Below are positions 8,267 through 16,514 of a stretch of DNA of 64,000 nt, in pieces. A program made the translations under genes and the position numbers. Numbering within the stretch: the first letter of the stretch is position 1; each line of letters begins with the position of its first letter. Origin of the DNA: Micromonospora sp. FIMYZ51 (GTDB lineage: Bacteria > Actinomycetota > Actinomycetes > Mycobacteriales > Micromonosporaceae). Below the pieces are notes generated by a model. It saw only the letters and a program-made list of their open reading frames with translations, was not told the DNA's origin and did not search any database. The stretch spans positions 6,265,501 to 6,329,500 of the forward strand of contig NZ_CP134706.1 in NCBI RefSeq assembly GCF_038246755.1. The letters run 5' to 3'.

Positions 8267-10798
8267 TCAGGGCACCACACGGAGGCGCGGCAGCTCGTTG
8301 TTGGAGATCGAATCGGGGTCGACCTGGGCGCCGAACCAGGCCTCCAGCCGCTCGTACGGCAGCGGGCGGCTGAACAGGAATCCCTGCCCGATCTCGCAGC
8401 CGATGTCCTGGAGCAGCTCCAGGGTCAGCTCGCTCTCCACCCCCTCGGCCACCACGGTCAGGCCGAACTGCTGGGAGAGGGTGACCACGGCGTTGACGAT
8501 CGCCAGGTCGCCCGGGTCGGTCGCCATGCCCTGCACGAACGACCGGTCCACCTTGACCTCGTTGACCGGCAACCGACGCAGGTGGGCCAGGGAGGAGTTG
8601 CCGGTGCCGAAGTCGTCAACGGAGAGCCGTACGCCGAGGTCCCGCAGGCGACGCAGGGTCGGGATCAGCCGGTCGGTGCCGTCCAGCACCCCGGCCTCGG
8701 TGATCTCCAGCGTCAGCAGCTGCGCCGGAACGCCGTACTCTTCCAGCAGCTCGCGTACCTGCTCGGGAAAGCCGGGGTCGATGAGCGTACGCGCGGAGAG
8801 GTTGACCGCGACGGCGAGCGGGTGGCCGCCGAGCGCCCAGTCGCGACTGTGCCGCAGCCCTTCCCGGAGCACGAACTCGGTGAGCCGGCCGAGCTGGCCG
8901 GTGTGCTCGGCCACCGGGACGAAGTCCGCCGGGGCGATCGTGCCGTGCGTCGGGTGCTCCCAGCGGGCCAGGCACTCCACCCCGACCAGCCGGCGGCCCC
9001 GCAGCGTCACCTTGGGTTGGTAGTAGATCTCCAGCTCGCCGCTGTCGAGCGCGCTGCGCAGGTCGCCGGCGAGGCCGAGCCGGTGCAGCGCCCGCGATTC
9101 CAGGGCGGGCGTGTAGAGCTGCACGCTTCCCGGGACCGCCTTGGCCGCCATCGCCGCCACGTCCACCCGTTGCAGCAGGGTCGCCGGATCGCTGCCGTGA
9201 TCCGGATGTACGACGATCCCTACGGCGGTGTCCACGTCCAGGGTGAGCGCGTCGAAGACCATCTCGTCCCGGATCTGTTCCCGCAACTGGCTGGCCAGCT
9301 CCACCGCCGCCTCGGCGCTCTCCAGGCGCAGCGTCACCAGGAACTCGTCGCCGCCCACCCGGCCGACCAGCGCGGCCGACGGTGCGCAGCCACGCAGCCG
9401 GTCGGCGACCTCGATCAGCACCTTGTCCCCCGCCGCATGGCCGAGGGACTCGTTGACCTGCCGCAGCCGGTCGACGTCGAAGAGCAGCAGCGCGACCACC
9501 TCGCCCGGCGCACGGATCCGGACCGCCTCGGCAAGCGCGCCGAGGATCCGGCGACGGTTGGGCAGCTTGGTCAGGCCGTCGTGGTAGGCGTCGTGTCGCA
9601 GCCGGTCGACCAGGCGGGAGTTCTCCAGCGCCACCGCGGCGTGCGCCGCCACGGTCTCGAAGACGGTGACGTCCTCGGCGCGGAAGAAGTTGATGTCGCC
9701 GAGCCGGTTGGCCACCTCCAGGGTGCCGATGACCGCCTTGCCCGAGCGCAGCGGCACGACGATCACGTCCTTGACCCTGGTCGGCCGCAACGCCTCGCGT
9801 AGCTCCGGGTCGGCGCCGAGCCGGTGGCTCACCGCCACCGTCTCCTGGCGGGCCAGTACCGCCTCGCGCAGCGCCGCCGGGCTCGGTGTGGAGTCCAGCA
9901 ACCCGGGCTTACCCTCCTGGGCGGTCAGCAGCACCTCCGGGTGACGGCCCTGCGCGGGCAACCAGAGGGTGGCGGACTCCGCCTGCATCAGGCTGCGGAT
10001 CCGGACCAGCAACGCGTCGATGAGGTTTCCGTCCGACCCGCTCTCGGTGATCGCCTTGGTCAGCTCGTACATCTCGGAGAGGGTCCGGTGCTGCCGGAGG
10101 AACTGCGTGTAGGAGTGGTAGACCAGCGCGAACGCCATGGCCAGCCCGGCGAAGATCAGGATGGCCCACGGGGTGCTCCGCCAGGCGATGATGATCAACA
10201 GTCCGATGGAGAGGTTGATCATGACCCCGAGCAGCATCGGCGGACCGGCGGCCCGGATCAGCTCCCGGCCGGCCTGCCAGCTCTGCACCACGGTGAAGAC
10301 CCCGACCATCGCCGCAAGCTGGACCACGGTGTGGATGCCGATGGCGGCGAGCAGGACCGCCCAGGTGCCCGGTCCGACATTCCCGGACTTCGGCATGACG
10401 GTATAAGCCGCCGTGGCCAGAGCGGTCGCCGCCGCCGCACCGGCCACGTTGAACCAGAGCTTCACCGGCAACACCTTGCGGCGCAGCTGGATCACCAGGT
10501 TGGCGACGGTGTACGCCAGCACCACCGACAGCGGTGGCAGCACGAACAACGCGACGACGAGCGGAATCTCGGTCGGCGAAACCAGGAACGCCTGCCGTCG
10601 GATCACCACGTTGATGGTCGGCATGGCGGCGACGACCATCGCCACGGTGAGCAGCAGAGTGAGCGGCAGCTCCCCAAGCGAAGGGTCGACCGTGACGCCG
10701 AGCAGCAGGCAGACAAGCACCGCGCAGAGCGCCAGCGGGCCCGTGATGAGCCAGGCGTATTCGGTTCGTCGGCGGGCGGAGCGAGGACGAGACGTCAT
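8267..10798 (-). CDS. Membrane-anchored GAF-GGDEF-EAL cyclic-di-GMP protein
   Basis: Predicted dual diguanylate cyclase/phosphodiesterase, 843 residues. There are about six membrane segments at residues 15-235, then a GAF-like sensor (about 255-405), a GGDEF domain with an intact active site (GRVGGDEFLV) but no RxxD inhibitory I-site just upstream, and an EAL domain. The EAL signature is ECL (VGVECLARW), which keeps the metal-binding Glu. DDFGTG, EGVE and GQGFLFSRP are also present, so both activities look possible. The gene is 46 bp downstream of a small exported-peptide gene on the same strand. Confidence 0.92.
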   Translation of the reverse strand: MTSRPRSARRRTEYAWLITGPLALCAVLVCLLLGVTVDPSLGELPLTLLLTVAMVVAAMPTINVVIRRQAFLVSPTEIPLVVALFVLPPLSVVLAYTVANLVIQLRRKVLPVKLWFNVAGAAAATALATAAYTVMPKSGNVGPGTWAVLLAAIGIHTVVQLAAMVGVFTVVQSWQAGRELIRAAGPPMLLGVMINLSIGLLIIIAWRSTPWAILIFAGLAMAFALVYHSYTQFLRQHRTLSEMYELTKAITESGSDGNLIDALLVRIRSLMQAESATLWLPAQGRHPEVLLTAQEGKPGLLDSTPSPAALREAVLARQETVAVSHRLGADPELREALRPTRVKDVIVVPLRSGKAVIGTLEVANRLGDINFFRAEDVTVFETVAAHAAVALENSRLVDRLRHDAYHDGLTKLPNRRRILGALAEAVRIRAPGEVVALLLFDVDRLRQVNESLGHAAGDKVLIEVADRLRGCAPSAALVGRVGGDEFLVTLRLESAEAAVELASQLREQIRDEMVFDALTLDVDTAVGIVVHPDHGSDPATLLQRVDVAAMAAKAVPGSVQLYTPALESRALHRLGLAGDLRSALDSGELEIYYQPKVTLRGRRLVGVECLARWEHPTHGTIAPADFVPVAEHTGQLGRLTEFVLREGLRHSRDWALGGHPLAVAVNLSARTLIDPGFPEQVRELLEEYGVPAQLLTLEITEAGVLDGTDRLIPTLRRLRDLGVRLSVDDFGTGNSSLAHLRRLPVNEVKVDRSFVQGMATDPGDLAIVNAVVTLSQQFGLTVVAEGVESELTLELLQDIGCEIGQGFLFSRPLPYERLEAWFGAQVDPDSISNNELPRLRVVP

Positions 10799-10844
10799 GG
10801 CTCCCCTCGTCGGTTATGTCTGATGGCCGAGCGGGAGCAACCGG

Positions 10845-10979
10845 TCAGGGCAGCGTGGACGAGGCCCAGTCGATGCCGGAGGTCCGCACTTCGAGCTCAG
10901 CAGCCGCGCCGGAGGCGAACAGCAGGCCAAGAATGAGCGTGAGGGAGCCGAGCAGCCGGCCCAGACGTTGAGCAGACAT
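10845..10979 (-). CDS. 44-aa exported or membrane-anchored peptide upstream of the GGDEF-EAL gene
   Basis: AGGAG lies 6 nt before the ATG, and the reading is MSAQRLGRLLGSLTLILG, LLFASGAAAELEV, then RTSGIDWASSTLP. A positively charged N-terminus and a hydrophobic core end at ASGAAA, a good signal-peptidase site, leaving a tail of about 17 residues. There is no Cys lipobox. It is co-directional with the cyclic-di-GMP gene 46 bp downstream, so they are likely co-transcribed. Function unknown; a secreted signal peptide or membrane regulator are both possible. Confidence 0.6.
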   Translation of the reverse strand: MSAQRLGRLLGSLTLILGLLFASGAAAELEVRTSGIDWASSTLP

Positions 10980-11396
10980 CTGTGCTCCTGATGGGGTGAT
11001 CGCAACCGTGATGGAGGTTCTCCCGATAGTGCCACAGCCGCTGAGCCGGTGGAAAGTTCACGGGACCGATGTCGGACCGGTCGTCGTCCGCCGTGGCCCG
11101 ACCGTAGCCGACAGATGTACGTCCGGGCATGCCAGGAGGGGCAGTCGACGGGCATTGTCGGAAGAAGACGCCAACCACTCAATACTCTCCATATCCGGAT
11201 CTAGCGGACCAGGTCATCGACCATCCGACACCGCGTCCAGCATCGTGCTGACTTTTTTCGACCCGGTGCTGGTCTTCGCCCTCGACCGGGTGGTCTGCTC
11301 GATCACCCCGGGTCTGGAGAACCGCTCCGCCGCCCCACCCACCTCCTGAGGTTGTCCAATTTGATCGGCAACATCGGGTGACCGCAGGGAGGACCG
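10980..11396. other. Gene-free interval between divergent small genes
   Basis: This 417-bp stretch separates the exported-peptide gene (minus) from a membrane-protein gene (plus). It must hold both promoters. Several frames cross it but none has a convincing ribosome binding site or protein-like composition. The run CTGACTTTTTTCGACC near 11249 is the only A/T-rich patch. Confidence 0.5.
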
Positions 11397-11675
11397 ATGG
11401 AAACCTGGCGTTTCCTGGCGAGTGGCATCGCGAGCCTGGCCATGACACTTGTCGGTGCGGCGCTGGCCCTCAACGTCCGCGGGGTGACCGAATGGCACGT
11501 ACGCCGCTCGATGGCCACCACGAACCTGTCACGGCGTCGACCAGTTCAACACCTGGCGCGCTTCGTCCTGCTGGGACGGGTGATCGGCACGGCCTTCGCC
11601 GCAGTCGGCCTAACCTTCCTGGTTGTCCTCAGCTACACCGTTCTCACCGACCAGCCGATGCGGACAGTAAAGTAG
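11397..11675 (+). CDS. Small two-helix membrane protein
   Basis: 92 residues with GGGAGGA 4-5 nt before the ATG. Two hydrophobic segments (about residues 7-26 and 56-80) flank a basic loop (HVRRSMATTNLSRRRP), so both ends should lie on the same side of the membrane. I recognise no family. It stands alone on the plus strand between convergent and divergent neighbours. Confidence 0.6.
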   Translation: METWRFLASGIASLAMTLVGAALALNVRGVTEWHVRRSMATTNLSRRRPVQHLARFVLLGRVIGTAFAAVGLTFLVVLSYTVLTDQPMRTVK

Positions 11676-11684
11676 GCAAGCTGC

Positions 11685-12032
11685 TCAGTCGGGGTCGTAG
11701 CGGTCCTCCAGCGGCAGCCCCTTGGTCATCACCCGCCACCGCACGTAGGTCAGCTCGTAGATGAGCCGATCGAGCTGCACCCGCGAGAGCAGCACCGACT
11801 CCGTCGCCCCGGACCGACTCGCGTCGACCCGGACGACCGCGTCGCGGCGGCGGAACCGATCCAGCAGCAGTTGCACACTCACCCAGCCGCTACGCTCGGT
11901 GCCGACCGTGGCGAGCAGCCCTCGGTGCATCGGATCGTTCGGGCCACAGCCCCGACACCAGTCCGGACACGCCACGTCCGCCGCCGCCACCGTCGCCCGC
12001 CGCGCGCCGGCCGGCCGGTCAGCTGCCCCCAT
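11685..12032 (-). CDS. CPDWC-motif protein (DUF6907-like), downstream copy
   Basis: 115 residues from an ATG at 12032 that overlaps the end of the next gene. The motif VACPDWCRGCG is followed by a His (MHRGLL), a beta-rich core and a C-terminal helix (LSRVQLDRLIYELTYVRW). This is the layout of the actinobacterial DUF6907 family, whose function is unknown. It is clearly paralogous to the upstream gene, with the same motif order and length. Confidence 0.72.
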   Translation of the reverse strand: MGAADRPAGARRATVAAADVACPDWCRGCGPNDPMHRGLLATVGTERSGWVSVQLLLDRFRRRDAVVRVDASRSGATESVLLSRVQLDRLIYELTYVRWRVMTKGLPLEDRYDPD

Positions 12033-12396
12033 GTTCACCACCCTCCTCACCGTCGGCGTTCTGAACGCTGGCTTCCTGGCCGTCGGCCTGCGCCAGCAAC
12101 GACCGCAGCTGCTCGACCAACTGCCCGGCCTGCGGCAACGACAACTCGGCCCAGGCGGTACCGGCCCGGCAGGACGCGTGCACCCGCACGCTCGGCGTCT
12201 GCCCATCGGCCCCGATCAGGTACGACACCACCGCCCCGGACGGTCGCACCGCACCAACCTTCAGCAGTACGCCTCGATGCCGCCGCTCCAGGTGCGCCAG
12301 CACCGGCGGCACCAGCTGCCCACACCGATCCAACACACACCAGTCCGGATGCACCGGAACCCTGGCCAGTTGGCTTGGTCGGCTCACCGCAACCAC
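12019..12396 (-). CDS. HPDWC-motif protein (DUF6907-like), upstream copy
   Basis: 125 residues: HPDWCVLDRCG, then LERRHRGVL, a beta-rich core and the helix LPQAGQLVEQLRSLLAQ, ending in an acidic tail. It overlaps the downstream paralogue by 14 nt, so the two are translationally coupled and arose by tandem duplication. The gene inside the integrated element at 30228 encodes a third, more distant relative (HTDWC). Such genes are frequent beside actinomycete mobile elements and HTH genes. Confidence 0.72.
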   Translation of the reverse strand: MVAVSRPSQLARVPVHPDWCVLDRCGQLVPPVLAHLERRHRGVLLKVGAVRPSGAVVSYLIGADGQTPSVRVHASCRAGTAWAELSLPQAGQLVEQLRSLLAQADGQEASVQNADGEEGGEHGGS

Positions 12397-12592
12397 CTCC
12401 TTACGCCGCCGATCACTGATCGGTGGGGCCGCTGAGGACAGGTGGCGAAACTTCGACGCTTAGGGTCAGGCATCACACCTCCACAGGTAGGAGAGCCGGC
12501 AACCAATCAGGGGCACTGCGGTCGCCGGCCCGACCGAGGGCCCGGCAGCACCCGTCCCACAGGGAGAGCGGATAGCCAGGCCAACCACTGCG

Positions 12593-12692
12593 CTTAGGCC
12601 CCTAAACGTGGTGAGATCAGGGAATGCGATGTGCTGTTTAGGGGGTATAAGCAGATTAACAGTGGCAAGAGCCCTGTCAAGGGGGTCTAAAC
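12593..12692 (+). promoter_or_regulatory. Three TTTAGGGG-type repeats upstream of the HTH gene
   Basis: CTTAGGCCCCTAAAC (12593-12607), GTTTAGGGGGTATAAG (12636-12651) and CAAGGGGGTCTAAAC (12678-12692) share the core TTTAGGGG-N2-TAA in one or other orientation. The last contains a TAAACT box ending 7 nt before the GTG start, so the mRNA may be leaderless. These are likely operators for the encoded HTH protein. Confidence 0.5.
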
Positions 12693-12700
12693 TTTGATGA

Positions 12701-13543
12701 GTGACTCAGCCCGTTGATCAATTCGAGCGCGTGCGCGGCGAGACTGACCCGCTGCGCCAGGCGAAGCTCGCCAGCGAACTCATCGCCCTCTACCAGCAGC
12801 GATCGGTAGAACTCGCGCGACTCCGTAAGGAGGCGATCAACCGCGCAGCATCCGAGCGGAACCTCTCCTACAGCGCCATCGCAGCCGAGTTGGGGCTCAC
12901 CCGTGGCCGGATCACGCAGATACGCCAGACCGCACCGCCCGCAGAGCGAGCCTTCTTCGGCGTAGGCCCGGTGACCGTCGCGGTGCCATTGCGAGAGGTC
13001 TCCGGCCGCGCACTTCCGGTCATCTCGTCCGAGGATGCTCGGGCAGCCGAGCGGCTCGCCAAGCTACTCAGCGAGCTGTCCTTCCAGGTGGAACACTTCC
13101 GCATCCCGCCAGACGGTCGCTGGCAACCGAAGACCGATGCCATCGCCATCTGCGGTCCGAAGTCATCGCCCATCACTGCCGAGGCCATCAGCAGGGACCC
13201 CTACCTCGCGTTCGAGCCGGACGAGTCAGGGAACTGGACGATCCGCGAGCGGGACGGCAGTCGGGTTTACGAGTCCCCCATGGATGACGAGGATGCGCAG
13301 CGATGGTCTGACGTGGCGTACGTCGCTCGACTCCCACTGCCAGCCTGCAACCAGAACCTGCTTGTGATCGCAGGTATCCACGCGCTCGGCTCCGTCGGCG
13401 CCGTCGACTACCTGGCCCACAACCTCCCCGGCCTCTACCAGCAGGTCGGCACACGTCCGTTCTCGATGGTCGTTACCAGCGATCATGACGGCGAATCGGT
13501 GACAAGGAGCGAACTCCTGTGCCCGCCACGAACGCACCGCTAG
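12701..13543 (+). CDS. HTH (sigma region 4-like) protein with a conserved C-terminal putative sensor domain
   Basis: 280 residues from GTG 12701; the nearby ATG at 12696 hits a stop after six codons. Residues about 30-78 form an HTH (LSYSAIAAELGLTRGRITQI) like those of sigma region 4. The C-terminal 190 residues contain AIAICGPKSSPITAEAI, DPYLAFEPDESGNWTI, and LLVIAGIHALGSVGAVDYL with PFSMVV, suggesting a Rossmann-like ligand-binding domain. I cannot name the family. It overlaps the downstream phosphatase gene by 25 nt, so the two work together. Confidence 0.75.
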   Translation: MTQPVDQFERVRGETDPLRQAKLASELIALYQQRSVELARLRKEAINRAASERNLSYSAIAAELGLTRGRITQIRQTAPPAERAFFGVGPVTVAVPLREVSGRALPVISSEDARAAERLAKLLSELSFQVEHFRIPPDGRWQPKTDAIAICGPKSSPITAEAISRDPYLAFEPDESGNWTIRERDGSRVYESPMDDEDAQRWSDVAYVARLPLPACNQNLLVIAGIHALGSVGAVDYLAHNLPGLYQQVGTRPFSMVVTSDHDGESVTRSELLCPPRTHR

Positions 13544-14349
13544 CCACCATCCGAACGGCAGAGCGTCCTCGTCCGGACCGCCCCAGCGAGGATCGCGTCT
13601 TCGTCATCGCCAACGCGGTCGTGGTGCTCGACGGCGCATCGCAGCCAGAAGCCGGCGAGCGCAACGGAGGATGGCTGGCCGACACACTCGGGCGGGACGT
13701 CGCCGAACGACTCAGCCATTCCCACGATGACCTACGTCAAATCCTCGCCGACGCCATCGCAGCCGTTGCCAAGCGACACGACCTGAAACCTGGCGCGGCT
13801 CCCTCGACCACTGTCAGCATCGCCCGGTGGAACGATGAGGTGGTCGACATTCTGGTCCTTGGTGACAGTCCCGTCGTCCTGCTGGATCGTGACGGTGGGT
13901 TACACCAGGTACGGGATGACCGGCTACACCAAATCGCCAGCCACCAGCGTCAACAACTGAAGCGGCAGGCAGGCTACGGGTTCGGATTCGACGACCGCGA
14001 CCGCTGGCAAACCCTCGTTGATGCTGAGCGCAGCCACCGCAACCGGCCAGGTGGCTATTGGATAGCCGAGGCGGTGCCCGAAGCGGCAGCCCAGGCCGTG
14101 AGCGGCCGATGGCAGCTTGAGGATGTGGCCGCCACGGTGATGATGACCGACGGGGTATCAGTTGGCGTAAGTCGCTACCGCCGGCCATCGGACTGGAGAT
14201 CGGCCGTTGAGATCGCAATGGCCGATCCTGCTGGACTTGTAAATCTGGTCCACGACGCTGAGGCCGAAGACCCCGACGGCATCCGGTGGCCACGCACCAA
14301 GCGCCACGACGACAAGACGCTGGCAGTCGTCGAGCACCACCACGGTTGA
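13519..14349 (+). CDS. PP2C-type protein phosphatase-like protein
   Basis: 276 residues from GTG 13519, with AAGGAG 9 nt upstream inside the preceding gene. PP2C metal-site motifs are SEDRVFV and VVVLDGAS (about residues 23-41), LGDSPVVL, VMMTDGVS (about 205-212) and RHDDKTLAVV near the C-terminus. The fold is therefore a metal-dependent Ser/Thr phosphatase or a relative. Coupling to the HTH/sensor gene suggests a two-gene switch; no kinase lies nearby. Confidence 0.78.
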   Translation: MPATNAPLATIRTAERPRPDRPSEDRVFVIANAVVVLDGASQPEAGERNGGWLADTLGRDVAERLSHSHDDLRQILADAIAAVAKRHDLKPGAAPSTTVSIARWNDEVVDILVLGDSPVVLLDRDGGLHQVRDDRLHQIASHQRQQLKRQAGYGFGFDDRDRWQTLVDAERSHRNRPGGYWIAEAVPEAAAQAVSGRWQLEDVAATVMMTDGVSVGVSRYRRPSDWRSAVEIAMADPAGLVNLVHDAEAEDPDGIRWPRTKRHDDKTLAVVEHHHG

Positions 14350-14427
14350 GGCCGAGGGCTAGAATGCAGGTGTGCTCGGGGCTCGGAACTTGCCCCTTCT
14401 CGACCCCCACCGTACCGCTCACCTAGC

Positions 14428-15267
14428 CTAGAACGGCGGCTCCTCATCGAAGTTCGATGAAACCGACGGAGGTGAGGGCGGGGGCGTATTCGCCCATGGA
14501 TCCTCGAAGGCCCCACTCTTTATCGGGAGTGAATTAGCCCAATCGTCAAAAGGGCCGGCAGTCGTTCTAGTGACCAGAGTGGCGATGTCATCGTCTGTCA
14601 GGCGACCTTCCTGCGCAAGCCTTTCAACGAACAACCGAAGGGACATGAAATCCTCAACAGATGCGCCGCGTGTCCGGCTGACCTGAACGTCTCGCTGAAT
14701 TCGTTTTACGGCTTCCAATATTTGCGCAAGCCCCTGCTCCTCCGGGTTAGCGGATGTCCGCAGATCCTGCAACTCGATTGCAAAGGACATAGGTGTCTCG
14801 ATCGGCTCACCCTTGTGAATACTCTCAATCGCCCGCGAGAGTGCCGCCTTCGCATCCTCTACACTGTCCAAGTCGCGATGGTCGACGTGGATCGTTCGTA
14901 GACCTGCAATGTCGAACGGCAGACGCTGGGCGGAATCAATTAGTTGAATAAATGGCTTCCGCAGCACATGGCGCACTGCCAGTTCGTAGTAGACGTTGGG
15001 GTTGGCGTCCGTTAGGTCGGCGATCACAAGCGGATCGTTCGCAATTCGAGTCAGAATGTGGCTGGTGATCAAGCCGCCTTGATCCATCTCATCGCCTCGG
15101 ACGGCCACGTAACCATGCCTACCCAGCACCGGACGAATTAGATACTTCATGATCTGATTACTCCGACGTCGTATCTCCCCGCCGGCAGGACCAATGGGTG
15201 CGATGACGAAGCAGGGCTTCGTCGGGAAATTGGCTACCGCCCCGTCCGGCGGCGTCGGCTCGCTCAC
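14428..15267 (-). CDS. Nucleoside 2-deoxyribosyltransferase/TIR-like predicted effector
   Basis: 279 residues. The N-terminal domain (about 18-115) has CFVIAPIGPAGGEIRRRS, then VIADLTDANPNVYYELAVRH, the pattern of NDT-like and TIR-like nucleotide-cleaving domains, where the Glu of YYELA is the expected catalytic residue. The C-terminal half is helical with a Pro-rich tail. Base composition is visibly lower in GC than its neighbours, a sign of transfer. Proteins of this type occur in antiphage loci and may hydrolyse NAD or nucleotides; that is inference. It ends 60 bp left of a region with the tRNA-Tyr terminator. Confidence 0.7.
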   Translation of the reverse strand: MSEPTPPDGAVANFPTKPCFVIAPIGPAGGEIRRRSNQIMKYLIRPVLGRHGYVAVRGDEMDQGGLITSHILTRIANDPLVIADLTDANPNVYYELAVRHVLRKPFIQLIDSAQRLPFDIAGLRTIHVDHRDLDSVEDAKAALSRAIESIHKGEPIETPMSFAIELQDLRTSANPEEQGLAQILEAVKRIQRDVQVSRTRGASVEDFMSLRLFVERLAQEGRLTDDDIATLVTRTTAGPFDDWANSLPIKSGAFEDPWANTPPPSPPSVSSNFDEEPPF

Positions 15268-15327
15268 GTCGTGCCCCCTACTGCCCGTTCGAAGGTCGCT
15301 TGGTGGACAACCTGCCAGGAAGCAAAA

Positions 15328-15365
15328 CAGACCCCTGACTTGCGTCTTCGCAGGTCAGGGGTCTG
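15328..15365 (-). terminator. Hairpin downstream of the tRNA-Tyr 3' fragment
   Basis: 12-bp perfect stem (15328-15339 and 15354-15365) followed on the minus strand by TTTT. It was presumably the original terminator of tRNA-Tyr before the element separated them. Confidence 0.7.
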
Positions 15366-15368
15366 TTC

Positions 15369-15423
15369 CCTGGTGGCGGGTAGAGGATTCGAACCTCTGT
15401 AGCTTTCGCGACGGATTTACAGT
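15369..15423 (-). other. Left attachment site: 3' fragment of tRNA-Tyr
   Basis: 55 bp identical to 36561-36615. It covers the tRNA from the anticodon loop (ACTGTAAATC on the minus strand) through the variable arm, T arm, acceptor and CCA, but lacks the 5' half. It cannot give a functional tRNA and marks the distal end of the element. Confidence 0.95.
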
Positions 15424-15474
15424 GCGCCACTCGCCAGCCCCTGACCAGCGCAAACATGCACCCAGTTCAAGCCC

Positions 15475-15492
15475 GTGACACAGATATGACAC
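15475..15492 (+). other. Putative integrase arm-binding sites, left end
   Basis: Two heptamers, GTGACAC and ATGACAC, with starts 11 bp apart, 52 bp inside the left core. The right end has the same pair (GTGACAC twice, 11 bp apart) in the same orientation at 36447-36464. Matching spacing at both ends fits integrase or excisionase arm sites. Confidence 0.5.
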
Positions 15493-15566
15493 GGGGCGCC
15501 AGTTGACCGGAGCGGGCAGCGTCCTGCTCGCTGCTGTGAGGTTCCCCCGGTTGGCCGGAGGGTTGG

Positions 15567-16514
15567 TTACCTGGCGCCGGTGGGCTCAGGCTGAACGATA
15601 GTTGCCTCGTCCTGCTGGGCCTGGTGACCGTCGGGGCCTTGCGGGCGGGTGTGCCAGGCGGCTTCGTACTCGTCTGGGGATCGCCAGCCGAGGTCTTTCT
15701 GGATGCGCCGGGTGTTGTACCACCCGTCGATGTAGCTGAAGATCGCGTTCTCCGCCTCGTCGCGGGTCCGCCACGAGTTGCGGTAGACCAACTCGATCTT
15801 CAACGTCGACCAGAAGTTCTCCATCAGGGCGTTGTCGAAGCTGTCGCCGACCGACCCCATCGAGGGCAAGATTCCGTTGTCAGCCAGGCGTTGCGCGAAG
15901 CGGAACGACGTGTAGTTCGAGCCCCTGTCCGAGTGGTGGATCAGTTGCCCGTCGCGGACGTCACGCGACCAGATGCCGTATTCGAGGGCGCCGAGGATCA
16001 GGTCGGTGTCGCAGCGGTCGGAACACCGCCAGCCCACGATGCGGTTGGAGAAGACATCCCGCACGGCGGCGAGCCAGAACACGCCCTCGCCGCAGGGGAT
16101 GCGGGTGGCGTCGGCGACCCACAGCCGGTTCGGTGCCGCAGCGGTGAACTGCCGGTTGACCAAATCCGGTGCCGGTGTCGCCTTTGGGTTCGACCGGGTC
16201 GAGGGGATGCGCCACTTCTTGCGCAGGAACGCCCCTTGCAGTCCGGCGGTACGCATCAACCGCTCGACCCGCTTGCGGCCCACCTGGCGGCCTTGGCGGC
16301 GCAGCATGGCGTGCACCCGCGGACTGCCGTAGGTGGCGCCGGAGACCTCGTGGATCTCGGCGATCTCGACCGCCAGTTCCGCGTCCTCGCGGCGCCGAGC
16401 GGACGGATTCGCGGCTTGGGCGAGCCAGCCGTAGTAGGTGGAGACGGCTACGCCCAGGACCCGGAGGACGGGCTCGACCCCGAAGCGATCGCGCAGCTCG
16501 CCGACGAGCGTCAC
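15567..16514 (-). CDS. IS3-family transposase OrfB (DDE integrase domain)
   Basis: 315 residues. An HTH_21 region with GATYGSPRVHAMLRRQG is followed by an rve integrase core. The acidic residues are in WVADATRI, IHHSDRGSNY and DNALMENFWSTLK, the classical IS3 DD(35)E triad. The GTG start overlaps the orfA stop (GTGA), but the productive OrfAB transposase is more likely made by -1 frameshifting in orfA, because the -1 frame runs straight into VTLVGELRDRF. Confidence 0.95.
   Translation of the reverse strand: MTLVGELRDRFGVEPVLRVLGVAVSTYYGWLAQAANPSARRREDAELAVEIAEIHEVSGATYGSPRVHAMLRRQGRQVGRKRVERLMRTAGLQGAFLRKKWRIPSTRSNPKATPAPDLVNRQFTAAAPNRLWVADATRIPCGEGVFWLAAVRDVFSNRIVGWRCSDRCDTDLILGALEYGIWSRDVRDGQLIHHSDRGSNYTSFRFAQRLADNGILPSMGSVGDSFDNALMENFWSTLKIELVYRNSWRTRDEAENAIFSYIDGWYNTRRIQKDLGWRSPDEYEAAWHTRPQGPDGHQAQQDEATIVQPEPTGAR

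Noticed and set aside
15371..15423. Second functional tRNA-Tyr gene
   Set aside because: Only the 3' half is present; the D arm and acceptor 5' strand are missing, so it is an att site.
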